From Anaerolineales bacterium (lineage in GTDB: Bacteria > Chloroflexota > Anaerolineae > Anaerolineales > UBA6663), in NCBI GenBank assembly GCA_020850595.1, contig JADZEK010000138.1:62001-126000 (forward strand): 64,000 nt of DNA. Reading direction: 5' to 3'. The notes beneath the pieces are model-generated. The model was given only the letters and a program-made list of their open reading frames with translations. It was not told where the DNA came from and did no database searches. Positions 28,510-35,894 of the stretch are shown piece by piece. The position numbers were made by a program, and so were the translations under genes. The first letter of the stretch is position 1, and every line of letters starts with the position of its first letter.

Positions 28510-30346
28510 AGTGCTGGTGCCAGAGCTGCGTGCTGAGGACGCCCATAAGCACGCGGCTGTGGTCGCCCCGCCCGGCGCGGTGGGCGGCCTGCCGCGCGCG
28601 CACGGTGGGCAGGTGGAAGTACCCGGCGGCGGCAATCGCCGCGTCGGTGAGCACGGCCTCGGCCCACTCCGGCCAGCGGGCGGCGCGCAGCCAGGCGGCG
28701 TGCGGCGCGGCCAACCCCTGCTTGCGGCGCGTCAGGATTTGCCCCGGCACGCGGTCGCGCACGGCGGCGCGCAGCAACCCCTTGGACTCCCCCTTCCCCA
28801 CGAAGTAGCGGGTGGGCAGCGTCGCCGCGTACTCCCACAGCAGGTGGTCGAGGAACGGCACACGCGCCTCGATGGAATTCGCCATGCTCATGCGGTCCAC
28901 CTCGAAGTTGATGAAGTCCACCAGGCGCGTGTGCGTCTCGTAGTACTGGAACTGGCGGAACGGGTCGCGCCCGGCCGCCGCCGCGCCGAGCGTGGCGGGC
29001 CAGTCGGCCAGCAGGTCGCTGGTCTCGAACAGCGCGGGGGAGAGCACCGCCAGCGCCGACGCGCCCGGCTGCTGCCACAGGGCGTAGCGCCGCAGCACGT
29101 CGCGTTCGCCGCTGCGCAGCACGCGCCTTCCGGCCGCCGAGATGGGCGCGGGGCTGCAGGCCACGAGCGCCCGCACCGGCGCGGGTAGGCGCAGCAGGCG
29201 CTGGGCCTGGGCATCGCCGGGGAACCAGTGGTAACCGCCGAAAACCTCATCGGCCCCCTCGCCGGTGAGGATTACGACCAGCCCGGCGGCGCGGCAGGCC
29301 TGATAGAGTAAGTAAATCGGCAGCGCGGTGGCGGCGGTCTGCGGCTCTTCGAGGTGGCGCAGCACGGCGGGATAGCGCTCGAAGTCGGCGGCGGTGAAGC
29401 GCACCTGATGGTGGCGCGTGCCCAGGTGGGCGGCGGCCAGCGCGGCGTACTCCGACTCGTCGTAGCCGGGCGTCTCAAAGCCGATGTTGAAGGTGTGCAG
29501 CGGCTCGCCGGCCTGGGCCTGAAGCAGCGCGGCGATGGAGGTTGAGTCCAGCCCGCCGCTGATGAGCGCGCCGAGGGGCACTTCGCTCATACGCTGCTCC
29601 CGCACAGCACGGTCGAGGTGGGCGCGTATGCCCTCGACGGCTTCCGGGTAGCTGGGCGTGTGGCCGTTCGACGCGCCGGTGGCGGGCACATCCCAGTAGC
29701 GCGTGAGCGTGACGTGCTCGCCCTCGGCCAGCAAGGTGTGGGCGGGGGGCAGCTTGTGGACGCCCGCAAAGGCGGTGTGCGGCGTGGGGATGAAGCCGAC
29801 GGCGAACAGCGCCCGCAGCGCAGCGCGATCCGGCGTGCGGGGCGCGCCCAGGTCGAGCAGCGGCTGAATCTCGGAGGCGAAGGCCAGCCCGCCGCCGGGC
29901 AGGTGCGTGTAATACAGCGGCTTGACGCCGAAGCGGTCGCGGCCGAGCAGCAGACGGCGGCGGCGCGTGTCCCACACGGCAAAGGCGGTGATGCCGCGCA
30001 GGTGGGCGGCGCAGCCGGCGCCCCACTGCTCGTAGGCGTGGGCGATGACCTCGGTGTCGCCGTGGGTCTTGAAGACGTGGCCCAGCGCCTCTAGCTCGGC
30101 GCGCAACTCACGGTAGTTGTAGATCTCGCCGTTTTGGATGGTCCAGACTGCCTCGCCCTCGGTCGCCAGCGGCTGCTGCCCGTGCGCGACGTCAATGATC
30201 GCCAGCCGCCGCGCGCCCAGGTAAATGCCGGGCGCGGCGTAGCTGCCCCGCTCGTCCGGGCCGCGGTGCGCGAGGCGGTCGCGCGCGGCAGCGAGGTCGC
30301 GGGTCGCCGTGCTGTTAGGGGTGAAGAGGCCGACGATGCCGCACAT
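28493..30346 (-). CDS. AsnB-type asparagine synthase / lasso cyclase homologue
   Basis: 617 aa. The class II glutaminase domain starts MCGIVGLF with the nucleophile C2, RGPDERG and NGEIYNYRELR; the synthetase domain has the ATP pyrophosphatase loop SGGLDS near residue 263. This equals a full-length glutamine-hydrolysing asparagine synthase, but the gene is third in a minus-strand set after a PqqD-like protein and a lasso-type B2 protease, where AsnB homologues act as the macrolactam-forming C enzyme. Keeping Cys2 does not decide between the two roles. Either asparagine synthesis, amide transfer to a sugar or lasso cyclisation is possible. Confidence 0.9.
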   Translation of the reverse strand: MCGIVGLFTPNSTATRDLAAARDRLAHRGPDERGSYAAPGIYLGARRLAIIDVAHGQQPLATEGEAVWTIQNGEIYNYRELRAELEALGHVFKTHGDTEVIAHAYEQWGAGCAAHLRGITAFAVWDTRRRRLLLGRDRFGVKPLYYTHLPGGGLAFASEIQPLLDLGAPRTPDRAALRALFAVGFIPTPHTAFAGVHKLPPAHTLLAEGEHVTLTRYWDVPATGASNGHTPSYPEAVEGIRAHLDRAVREQRMSEVPLGALISGGLDSTSIAALLQAQAGEPLHTFNIGFETPGYDESEYAALAAAHLGTRHHQVRFTAADFERYPAVLRHLEEPQTAATALPIYLLYQACRAAGLVVILTGEGADEVFGGYHWFPGDAQAQRLLRLPAPVRALVACSPAPISAAGRRVLRSGERDVLRRYALWQQPGASALAVLSPALFETSDLLADWPATLGAAAAGRDPFRQFQYYETHTRLVDFINFEVDRMSMANSIEARVPFLDHLLWEYAATLPTRYFVGKGESKGLLRAAVRDRVPGQILTRRKQGLAAPHAAWLRAARWPEWAEAVLTDAAIAAAGYFHLPTVRARQAAHRAGRGDHSRVLMGVLSTQLWHQHFIAAA

Positions 30347-30411
30347 GGGCTACGGAGAGAAAGAAGAAGGAGACAAAGGCGCGGCCACGGTTCGGGCCGT
30401 GCGCGGGGCCA

Positions 30412-30879
30412 TCACGCTGGCGGGTACTTGAGCATGGTCACGAAGTCCTGATAGTTCTCGCCGTCTTCGTGGTACGCCGCGCCGTTGAGCGTCACCCAGG
30501 CGTGGCCGGTCACGTCGCGGTCGGCCTGGCCGCCTGTGAAGCGCGCGCCGAAGTTCAACGTGAGCGGCACGCCCGCGCGACGCAGGTAGTGGTAACGCAC
30601 CAGCGAGCGGCGCAGGCACAGCCCCAATGGCGAGCGGCGCTCGAACAACGCGGCGGCGTCGGCCAGGCGGCGCAGGGCAGGCTCCGGCAGGCTTAGGTCG
30701 GGGGCGGCAGGCGTCTGGGCAGCCAGCACCGCCGGGAGCGGCGCGCTCAGCAGCGCGGGCAGGCCGCGCACGTAGGCGCGCATCTCGCCCCATAGACGGC
30801 GCTGGGCCGGGTCGGCCAGGGCCAGCAGCGCGGCCAGGCCGGTGCCGAGGTGGCGGACGCGGGTGAGCAAGGCCGGCAC
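30412..30879 (-). CDS. Lasso-peptide B2-type (transglutaminase-like) protease
   Basis: 155 aa, the size of stand-alone B2 proteins. The C-terminal half has the family pattern: SPLGLCLRRSLVRYHYLRRAGVP with C88, then GHAWVTLNG with H126 and a downstream acid (E138/D139), matching a papain-like Cys-His-Asp triad. B2 proteins remove the leader peptide before cyclisation. It lies 11 nt after the PqqD-like gene and 65 nt before the AsnB gene, so B1-B2-C form one operon. The N-terminal half is helical and uncharacterised. Confidence 0.88.
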   Translation of the reverse strand: MPALLTRVRHLGTGLAALLALADPAQRRLWGEMRAYVRGLPALLSAPLPAVLAAQTPAAPDLSLPEPALRRLADAAALFERRSPLGLCLRRSLVRYHYLRRAGVPLTLNFGARFTGGQADRDVTGHAWVTLNGAAYHEDGENYQDFVTMLKYPPA

Positions 30880-30890
30880 GGACTCTCAGC

Positions 30891-31160
30891 CTACCGAGCG
30901 ACCAGGCCTTCTTTGTGCAGGTCGGCGGCCAGCTCCAGCAGGTCGGCCAGCACCACGTCGGCGGGCGCGTTGTACTCAGCGGCGAGGCTTTGGGCGCACG
31001 CCTCGATGCTGAGGGCGCCGTCGAGCAGGTTCCAGAAGGCGGTGCCCACGTCGTTGAGCGAGTAATACACGCCGGTCTGCAAATGAATCAAGATCGCTTC
31101 GCCGGCGACTTCCTGAACGGTGGCGTCGGGCGAATGGCGCAAGCGCGTCTGTGCGTCCAA
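30891..31160 (-). CDS. PqqD-like RiPP recognition element (B1 type)
   Basis: 89 aa, the typical PqqD/RRE length. Pattern: two N-terminal strands (VQEVAGEAILIHLQTGVYYSLN), GTAFWNLLDG, then two helices, the winged-helix fold that binds leader peptides. TTG start; AGGGAG lies about 13 nt upstream. First gene of the minus-strand set, divergent from the HprK-like kinase gene across 58 nt. It predicts a peptide substrate for this cluster, although no precursor gene was identified. Confidence 0.9.
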   Translation of the reverse strand: MDAQTRLRHSPDATVQEVAGEAILIHLQTGVYYSLNDVGTAFWNLLDGALSIEACAQSLAAEYNAPADVVLADLLELAADLHKEGLVAR

Positions 31161-31206
31161 GTGACTTTGTCTCCCTGCTAAGCCGCGGAAGGCGCGGCCC
31201 GCGTGC

Positions 31207-31212
31207 TATACT
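31207..31212 (+). promoter_or_regulatory. -10 element placing transcription start on the kinase start codon
   Basis: TATACT is followed by six bases (AAAACT) and then the ATG at 31219, so transcription should start at or within a base of the A of ATG. No Shine-Dalgarno is present. This predicts a leaderless message. The reverse strand of the same island reads TAGTAT and may serve the divergent PqqD-like gene. Confidence 0.55.
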
Positions 31213-31218
31213 AAAACT

Positions 31219-32181
31219 ATGACGACCAACCCACTCCGCTGGCAACTGGCTGACTTGAGCATCGAAAGCCGCTGGAGCGGCGCGGCGCTGGGCGAGCGCT
31301 GGGCGGCGACGGTGGCGGCCTGCCCGCCCACGAGCGCGCCCGCCAACCTGACCGTGGCGCTAGAACTGGCTGCGGCTGTGCCCCCTGCCCCGGCCGCCCC
31401 GCCCGACTTCACCCAGGGCGACCTGCTGGCCTACTACCTCGACCCGGCCAGCGGGGAGGTGGTGGCGCACTTCCCGCGCTACGGCCAAGTACGGCTCGAC
31501 CTGAGCGCCGGGTACAGCGAGGGCCAACTGACCGAGGCCGCGCTGGCGACCTACGGCGTGTTTGAAGACCTGCTGGCCATCAGCCTGTCGCCCCACCTGC
31601 GGCGGCGCGGGCTGTTCCTGCTGCATGCCTTTGCGGCTTGCCCGGCCCCTGGCTGGCCCGCCGTGCTCATCGCCGGCGACATCGGCGCGGGCAAGACCAC
31701 CACCGGCCTGGGCCTGCTGCACGCGGGCTGGAAGCTGCTCTCGAACGACTCGCCCATCCTGCAAGCCGACGCGGCGGGGGTGCGGGTGCGGCGCTACCCC
31801 GGTTTGCTCTCGGCCTACCCCGACACGCTAGAACGCTACAGCGAGCTGCGCGCCTTGAACACCGCGCCCGCCACGCGCCAAAAGGTGCTGTTCGCGGCCG
31901 AAGCGGTGTACCGCGATGTCTGGGCTGAGCAAGCCCCGGCGGGGGCGCTGGTCTTCCCACAGATCGAGGCGCGCGACGCGCACGCGCTGGAGCGCCTGGC
32001 CCCGCCTGAGGCGCTGCGGCTGATTCTACCCCACGCCATCGAGCAGTGGGATAAGCCGCTGATCGCCGGGCACCTGGCGCTGCTGAACAAGCTGATCCAG
32101 GCCGTGCCCGCCTACCGCCTGCGCCTCGCCCCCGACACCGACAGCCTGCCCAGCGTGCTGGCCGGCGCCCTCAACCGCTAG
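31219..32181 (+). CDS. HPr kinase-like (HprK-related) protein
   Basis: 320 aa. P-loop GDIGAGKT (153-160) after FLLHAF (H136) and the downstream LLSNDSPIL (D177) match HprK/PEPCK-type kinases reduced to the catalytic core; the N-terminal ~115 residues are not HprK-like. Related kinases accompany lasso-peptide clusters, where some phosphorylate the peptide, and also HPr-rel/PqqD gene sets. The divergent neighbour is a PqqD-like protein, so a peptide substrate is plausible. Its 3' end overlaps the convergent 80-aa gene by 11 nt. Predicted leaderless. Confidence 0.85.
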   Translation: MTTNPLRWQLADLSIESRWSGAALGERWAATVAACPPTSAPANLTVALELAAAVPPAPAAPPDFTQGDLLAYYLDPASGEVVAHFPRYGQVRLDLSAGYSEGQLTEAALATYGVFEDLLAISLSPHLRRRGLFLLHAFAACPAPGWPAVLIAGDIGAGKTTTGLGLLHAGWKLLSNDSPILQADAAGVRVRRYPGLLSAYPDTLERYSELRALNTAPATRQKVLFAAEAVYRDVWAEQAPAGALVFPQIEARDAHALERLAPPEALRLILPHAIEQWDKPLIAGHLALLNKLIQAVPAYRLRLAPDTDSLPSVLAGALNR

Positions 32182-32413
32182 CCCGCTTCCCGGTCTTCGA
32201 GCTATCCCCTGCCATCAACCTCAGCGACACATGCTCCGGTTGGATCGTGCCATCCACCAAGTTCAACAACACCCGGCCCAGCGCGTTGGGGTCGGTATAG
32301 GGCTGGTCGCGCAGCACCCCGGCAAGGGCGGTGAGCACCTGCCGGCCATCGTAAGGCCGCCGGTAAGAGTGGCGCGCGATCGGACCGGCCACGGCGCAGC
32401 GGCTGGCGGTCAC
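32171..32413 (-). CDS. Small hypothetical protein (80 aa)
   Basis: GTG start overlapping the acetyltransferase stop (GTGA, 32410-32413). The product has a basic N-terminus, a central segment LTALAGVLRDQPYTDPNALGRVLLNLVDGTIQPEHVSLRLM that looks like two helices and a strand, and a Ser/Lys/Gly tail. No homologue is recognised and no cysteines other than C6. It is the last gene of a minus-strand operon and overlaps the kinase gene tail to tail by 11 nt. Coupled translation is the main argument that it is real. Confidence 0.5.
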   Translation of the reverse strand: MTASRCAVAGPIARHSYRRPYDGRQVLTALAGVLRDQPYTDPNALGRVLLNLVDGTIQPEHVSLRLMAGDSSKTGKRASG

Positions 32414-33183
32414 GGCACGTCCTCCAGCCCCAGCACGTACAGGCAGTCGTCGCGGACGCGCGTGAAGCCCAGCTTCTCGGCCACGCGCAGGCTCGCGGCG
32501 TTGTCGGTGGAGGTGTTCCAGCTGGGGGTACGCCCGCGCGCCTGCACGGCCGCGCAGGCCGCCGCGGCGCAGGCCGTGTTCAGGCCCAGGCCGCGGTAGG
32601 CAGGCTCGGTAGCGACGCCCAAATCTTCGTACTGCGCCCCGAGGAAGAACGTGCCCGCCACCGACACCAGCCGCCCCTCTAGCCAGGCGCCCCAGAACAG
32701 GCCGCTCGCCAGCGCCCCCGACGCCCCGCCCCAGGTCTTGAACTCCCACCTCACGTCGGCGCTCAAGGCCCCGGCGGCGGGCAGGTCGGCCGGGACGAGC
32801 GGGCGCACCTGGGCGCGGGCCGGGCGCTTGGGGCGCGCCAGCGGGCCGGTCAGGGCAAAGACCACGCGCGGCCAGACCACTAGCGTGGGGCACAGCGCCC
32901 GCAGCAGTGGCGCATAGGCGGGCGGGGCCTCCACAAAGCCGCGCAGCCGGCCGGCCAGGGCGTCCGCCTCCCAGGCGGCGGGGTCGCCGCGCAGCGCGAA
33001 GTTGTCGGTCGTCTCGGCCAGCAGGGCGCGCGGGGCGGGCCAGCGATCTACCCACAGGCGGCCACGGCCCGTAGTGAGCACGTGCGGGCCGATGAGCGGG
33101 CCGGGGGCCTCGGGCGTGAACCAGCCGCCCAGGTCGGCGCGCACGTCTGGCGGCAGGGCATCGGACAGGGCAACGAGGGGCAT
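32410..33183 (-). CDS. GNAT-family N-acetyltransferase
   Basis: 257 aa from the ATG at 33183. In-frame ATG (33201) and TTG (33282) starts also exist, the last only 6 nt after the radical SAM stop, and none has a clear ribosome-binding site. The C-terminal half is the GNAT fold: VRPLVPADLPAA, the beta4 strand LVSVAGTFFLGAQYEDLGVAT, the acetyl-CoA loop YRGLGLNTACAA and WNTSTDNAASLRVAEKLGF. The N-terminal part is a degenerate repeat as in two-domain GNATs. It follows the B12-binding radical SAM gene and overlaps the 80-aa gene, so it may acetylate the product of that operon; substrate unknown. Confidence 0.85.
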   Translation of the reverse strand: MPLVALSDALPPDVRADLGGWFTPEAPGPLIGPHVLTTGRGRLWVDRWPAPRALLAETTDNFALRGDPAAWEADALAGRLRGFVEAPPAYAPLLRALCPTLVVWPRVVFALTGPLARPKRPARAQVRPLVPADLPAAGALSADVRWEFKTWGGASGALASGLFWGAWLEGRLVSVAGTFFLGAQYEDLGVATEPAYRGLGLNTACAAAACAAVQARGRTPSWNTSTDNAASLRVAEKLGFTRVRDDCLYVLGLEDVP

Positions 33184-33288
33184 GGGCGGGGAGGCCAGCA
33201 TGAGCAACGGAGAGGCACGCCGGTCAGCGCCGTAGCCCGGCGATCCAGGTGCCGGGAGGGCGGGCGGCGCGGCGGGGGCCAAGCGGCC

Positions 33289-34776
33289 TTAGTCGCCCGC
33301 GGCGCCCTCGGCCACCGGCCCCTTGTGGGTGATGGGGTTGTAGACCACCATGTGCCGCACCATCCACGCCAGCAGGCGGCGCAGCGGCGTGCGCATAAGC
33401 AGGCGGCGCAGCGCGCCTTCCCAATAGTGCTTGAAGTACATGTGCCGCCAGCGCCAGCGGAGCAGGCCGTAGTAGGGCGCGAGCAGCCAGTGCCCGCTGG
33501 AGCGGCCGACGAACAAGATGTCGTTGATCTCGCTCATCACCTGGGCCTCGGCGTCACTGACCCAGGGCGTGTTGCCGCGGTTGAGGTCCAGGGTGGTCCA
33601 GCCCGCCTGGGTGGCGGGCGGCACATAGCCGCGGGCCAGCGCGTCGGGCCAGAGGGGGGTGCCGGGGTAGGGCATGTAGACGCACACCGAGCAGCGCACC
33701 TTGGGGCTGAGGTCGGCCAGGCGCGCGATGAGGTCAAAGGTGACCTTGCGCTCCACGTCGTTCTCTTCGGGCAGGCCCATGATGAAGCTCAGGTTGGCCT
33801 CGACGTTGGGCGCGATCTCGGTCAGGTTGCGCACGCCCCACTCGATCTGCTCGGCGCGCTGGTCCTTGTGCATCGAGTCGAGCACGGCCTGCGAGCCGCT
33901 CTCCGCGCCGATGTTGACCCACTGGCAGCCGGTGGCGCGCATCCACTGCACGAAGTCGGGCTTGAGGAGCTGCACGCGCACCTGCCCGCTCCAGGGCATG
34001 CCGACTTTCTCCACCAGGCGCTGCATGGGCTTGATGCGGCCGAAGAGGTAGTCGTCGGCGTAGTCCACGGCGTTGATGGCGTAGTGGTCTTTGAGCCACT
34101 GCACCTGCTCGAGCACGAACTCGTCGGAATGCTGGCGCCAGGTGCGCTTCATGACGACTTCGTTGTAGCAGAAGCCGCAGCGGAAGGGGCAGCCGCGTGA
34201 GATGTAGACCGGCAGGGCGCGGTCGTAGGGGCCGGAGGGGATCAGGTAGCGCTCGACGGGGATCAGGTCCCAGCGCGGGCGGAAGCGGTCGAGGTCTTTG
34301 ATGAAGGGGCGCTCGCGGTTGACGACCGGCGCGCCGTTGTCCTTCCAGGCCAGCCCGGCGATGGAGGCGTAGTCGGTGGGCGTTTGGCCGGCCAGCATCC
34401 GCGCCAAATCTTGCGCCACTTCCTCGCCCTCGTTGACGACCACGAAGTCCACGTAGTCTTCTTTGAGCACGTCCTCGGGCATGATGGTGGCGTGGACGCC
34501 GCCCCAGACCACGGGCAGGCCGAGGGCCTTGAGGCGCTTGGAGCTGTCAATAACCGGCTGGAGCTGTGGGCCGGTGATGGTGCTCAGGCCCACGAACAGC
34601 GGGCGCTGCTCGGCCGCCAGGCGGATGAACTCGTCCACGTAGGGGGCGGTCTCGTGGAAGACTTTGACCTCGAACCCCGCCTGCATCAGCGCGTCGGCGA
34701 CGTACATGATACCGAACGGCGGGTACATGTCACGTTCGTTGCGGTAGTTTATCAGGTAGATCAGGTTACTTGGCAT
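33289..34776 (-). CDS. B12-binding radical SAM protein
   Basis: 495 aa. The N-terminal ~140 residues form a Rossmann-like cobalamin-binding domain (PPFGIMYVADALMQAGFEVKVF, GLSTITG, WGGVHATIMPE). The radical SAM core shows CPFRCGFC with C196, C200 and C203 binding the 4Fe-4S cluster, then GAES. The C-terminal ~120 residues are an extra helical region with aromatic/basic clusters. Members of this class perform methylations or rearrangements at unactivated carbons. The gene starts 3 nt after the FGE-fold gene ends. The substrate is unknown; the nearby PqqD/B2 set makes a peptide worth considering, but nothing in the gene shows this. Confidence 0.92.
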   Translation of the reverse strand: MPSNLIYLINYRNERDMYPPFGIMYVADALMQAGFEVKVFHETAPYVDEFIRLAAEQRPLFVGLSTITGPQLQPVIDSSKRLKALGLPVVWGGVHATIMPEDVLKEDYVDFVVVNEGEEVAQDLARMLAGQTPTDYASIAGLAWKDNGAPVVNRERPFIKDLDRFRPRWDLIPVERYLIPSGPYDRALPVYISRGCPFRCGFCYNEVVMKRTWRQHSDEFVLEQVQWLKDHYAINAVDYADDYLFGRIKPMQRLVEKVGMPWSGQVRVQLLKPDFVQWMRATGCQWVNIGAESGSQAVLDSMHKDQRAEQIEWGVRNLTEIAPNVEANLSFIMGLPEENDVERKVTFDLIARLADLSPKVRCSVCVYMPYPGTPLWPDALARGYVPPATQAGWTTLDLNRGNTPWVSDAEAQVMSEINDILFVGRSSGHWLLAPYYGLLRWRWRHMYFKHYWEGALRRLLMRTPLRRLLAWMVRHMVVYNPITHKGPVAEGAAGD

Positions 34777-34779
34777 CGC

Positions 34780-35640
34780 CTACGCTTCCAACAGGACTCG
34801 AAAGCCCGTACCCTGGGCGCGATAGTCGCGGCTGGGGGTGGTGACGCTGCACGCGCTGCGCACAAACAACTGCGTGTGGTGAATACTGTAACCCCAAGAC
34901 CCCCCTTTGACAACATGAAAGTCTGAGTTGTTGGGATGATAGACGCTGGTGGTCCATTCCCAAATGTTGCCGGCCATATCGCGCAGGCCGTAGGGCGAGA
35001 CGTTTTGGGGCCGCAAACCCACCGGTTCGGGGCAGCCCACGCGCCAGTACCAGCCCGCCCGCGCCCAGGGCCGCAGCGGCGGCACCACCAGGCTATAGAG
35101 ATACGTCTCCAGCGTCACGGGGAATCTGCGCTGCCACTGGATCTCCGGGCGGGGTTTGACCTCGCCCCACGGGTAGGTGCGGCCGTCCGGCCCGCGCGCG
35201 GCTTTTTCCCACTGTTCTTCGGTCGGTAAGCCGGCGCGGCGGCCCAGTTGCTTGCCCAGCCACTCGCAGTAGGCCAGCGCTTCGGTCTGGCTGACGGCCA
35301 CGATGGGGTAATGGGCCATCTCGGGCGGGTAGTCGCGCACGATGGCGTAGCGCCGCCCCGCGAACGGCACCCCGACGTGCCAGCGCCGGTCAATGGCCCA
35401 CCACTCGCCGCCCCAGCGGAAACCGGTGGTGTCCAAAAACGCCTTCCAGTCGGCGTAGGTGACGGGCAGCACCGCCAGGTGGAAGGTGTCGAGTTCCAGC
35501 GTCTGGCGCGGCCGCGGCGGCGGGGCCTGCGCCAGGCGCTCGTAGGGTTCCTCCGGGCCGTAGACGAACGGCCCGACGGGCACGGCGGCGTACTCGCGGC
35601 CGTCGGCGGCGCGCCAGAGATGGGGGGGCAAGGCGGCCAT
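34780..35640 (-). CDS. Formylglycine-generating enzyme (SUMF1)-fold protein
   Basis: 286 aa C-type-lectin-like FGE fold: FHLAVLPVTYADWKAF, YPIVAVSQTEALAYCEWLGKQL, LPTEEQWEKAARG, YGLRDMAGNIWEWT, VKGGSWGY and a final GTGFRVLLEA. The two C-terminal cysteines of true formylglycine-generating enzymes are not both present; only one Cys occurs, in RSACSV. It is therefore more likely another member of the superfamily (EgtB-like or non-catalytic). It is located between a Cys/His small protein (3-nt gap) and the radical SAM gene (3-nt gap). Confidence 0.9.
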   Translation of the reverse strand: MAALPPHLWRAADGREYAAVPVGPFVYGPEEPYERLAQAPPPRPRQTLELDTFHLAVLPVTYADWKAFLDTTGFRWGGEWWAIDRRWHVGVPFAGRRYAIVRDYPPEMAHYPIVAVSQTEALAYCEWLGKQLGRRAGLPTEEQWEKAARGPDGRTYPWGEVKPRPEIQWQRRFPVTLETYLYSLVVPPLRPWARAGWYWRVGCPEPVGLRPQNVSPYGLRDMAGNIWEWTTSVYHPNNSDFHVVKGGSWGYSIHHTQLFVRSACSVTTPSRDYRAQGTGFRVLLEA

Positions 35641-35643
35641 GCG

Positions 35644-35883
35644 CTAGGCGGGGTGGCAGGCTTGGCAGCAGCGCGGTGCGGCGATGGCGTCGGCGGCGGA
35701 CAGTGCGGCGGGGTAGGCGTCGAACGGGCCATGCCAGCGCCCCAGCCCGAGCTTGAGGCCGGGGTTGAGCGGGTGGCCGCGGCCTTCACGGCACCAGCGG
35801 CACTCGGCGCGGTGCAGCACCGTGCGCACCTCGGCGCGGCGGCCCTCCTTGTGGACATACTCGTAGACAAAGAAGCCCGGCAT
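35644..35883 (-). CDS. Small Cys/His protein, conserved type
   Basis: 79 aa. Contains HRAECRWCREGRGHP and, further on, RWHGPFDAYPAALSAADAI and a C-terminal CCQACH. The HRAxCxxC...WHGPF pattern recurs in short bacterial proteins of unknown function, and the Cys/His spacing suggests a zinc site. It starts 11 nt after the GTPase gene and ends 3 nt before the FGE-fold gene, so it is co-transcribed with both. Confidence 0.75.
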   Translation of the reverse strand: MPGFFVYEYVHKEGRRAEVRTVLHRAECRWCREGRGHPLNPGLKLGLGRWHGPFDAYPAALSAADAIAAPRCCQACHPA

Positions 35884-35894
35884 GGCGGCGCGGA

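Noticed and set aside
27232..28635. 467-codon minus-strand frame opposite the GT-C gene
   Set aside because: No recognisable motif; overlaps two well-supported genes.
30350..30412. 20-aa frame between the B2 and AsnB genes (TGATG overlap) as a lasso precursor
   Set aside because: No Asp/Glu for macrolactam closure, no leader motif and too short; kept only as an observation.
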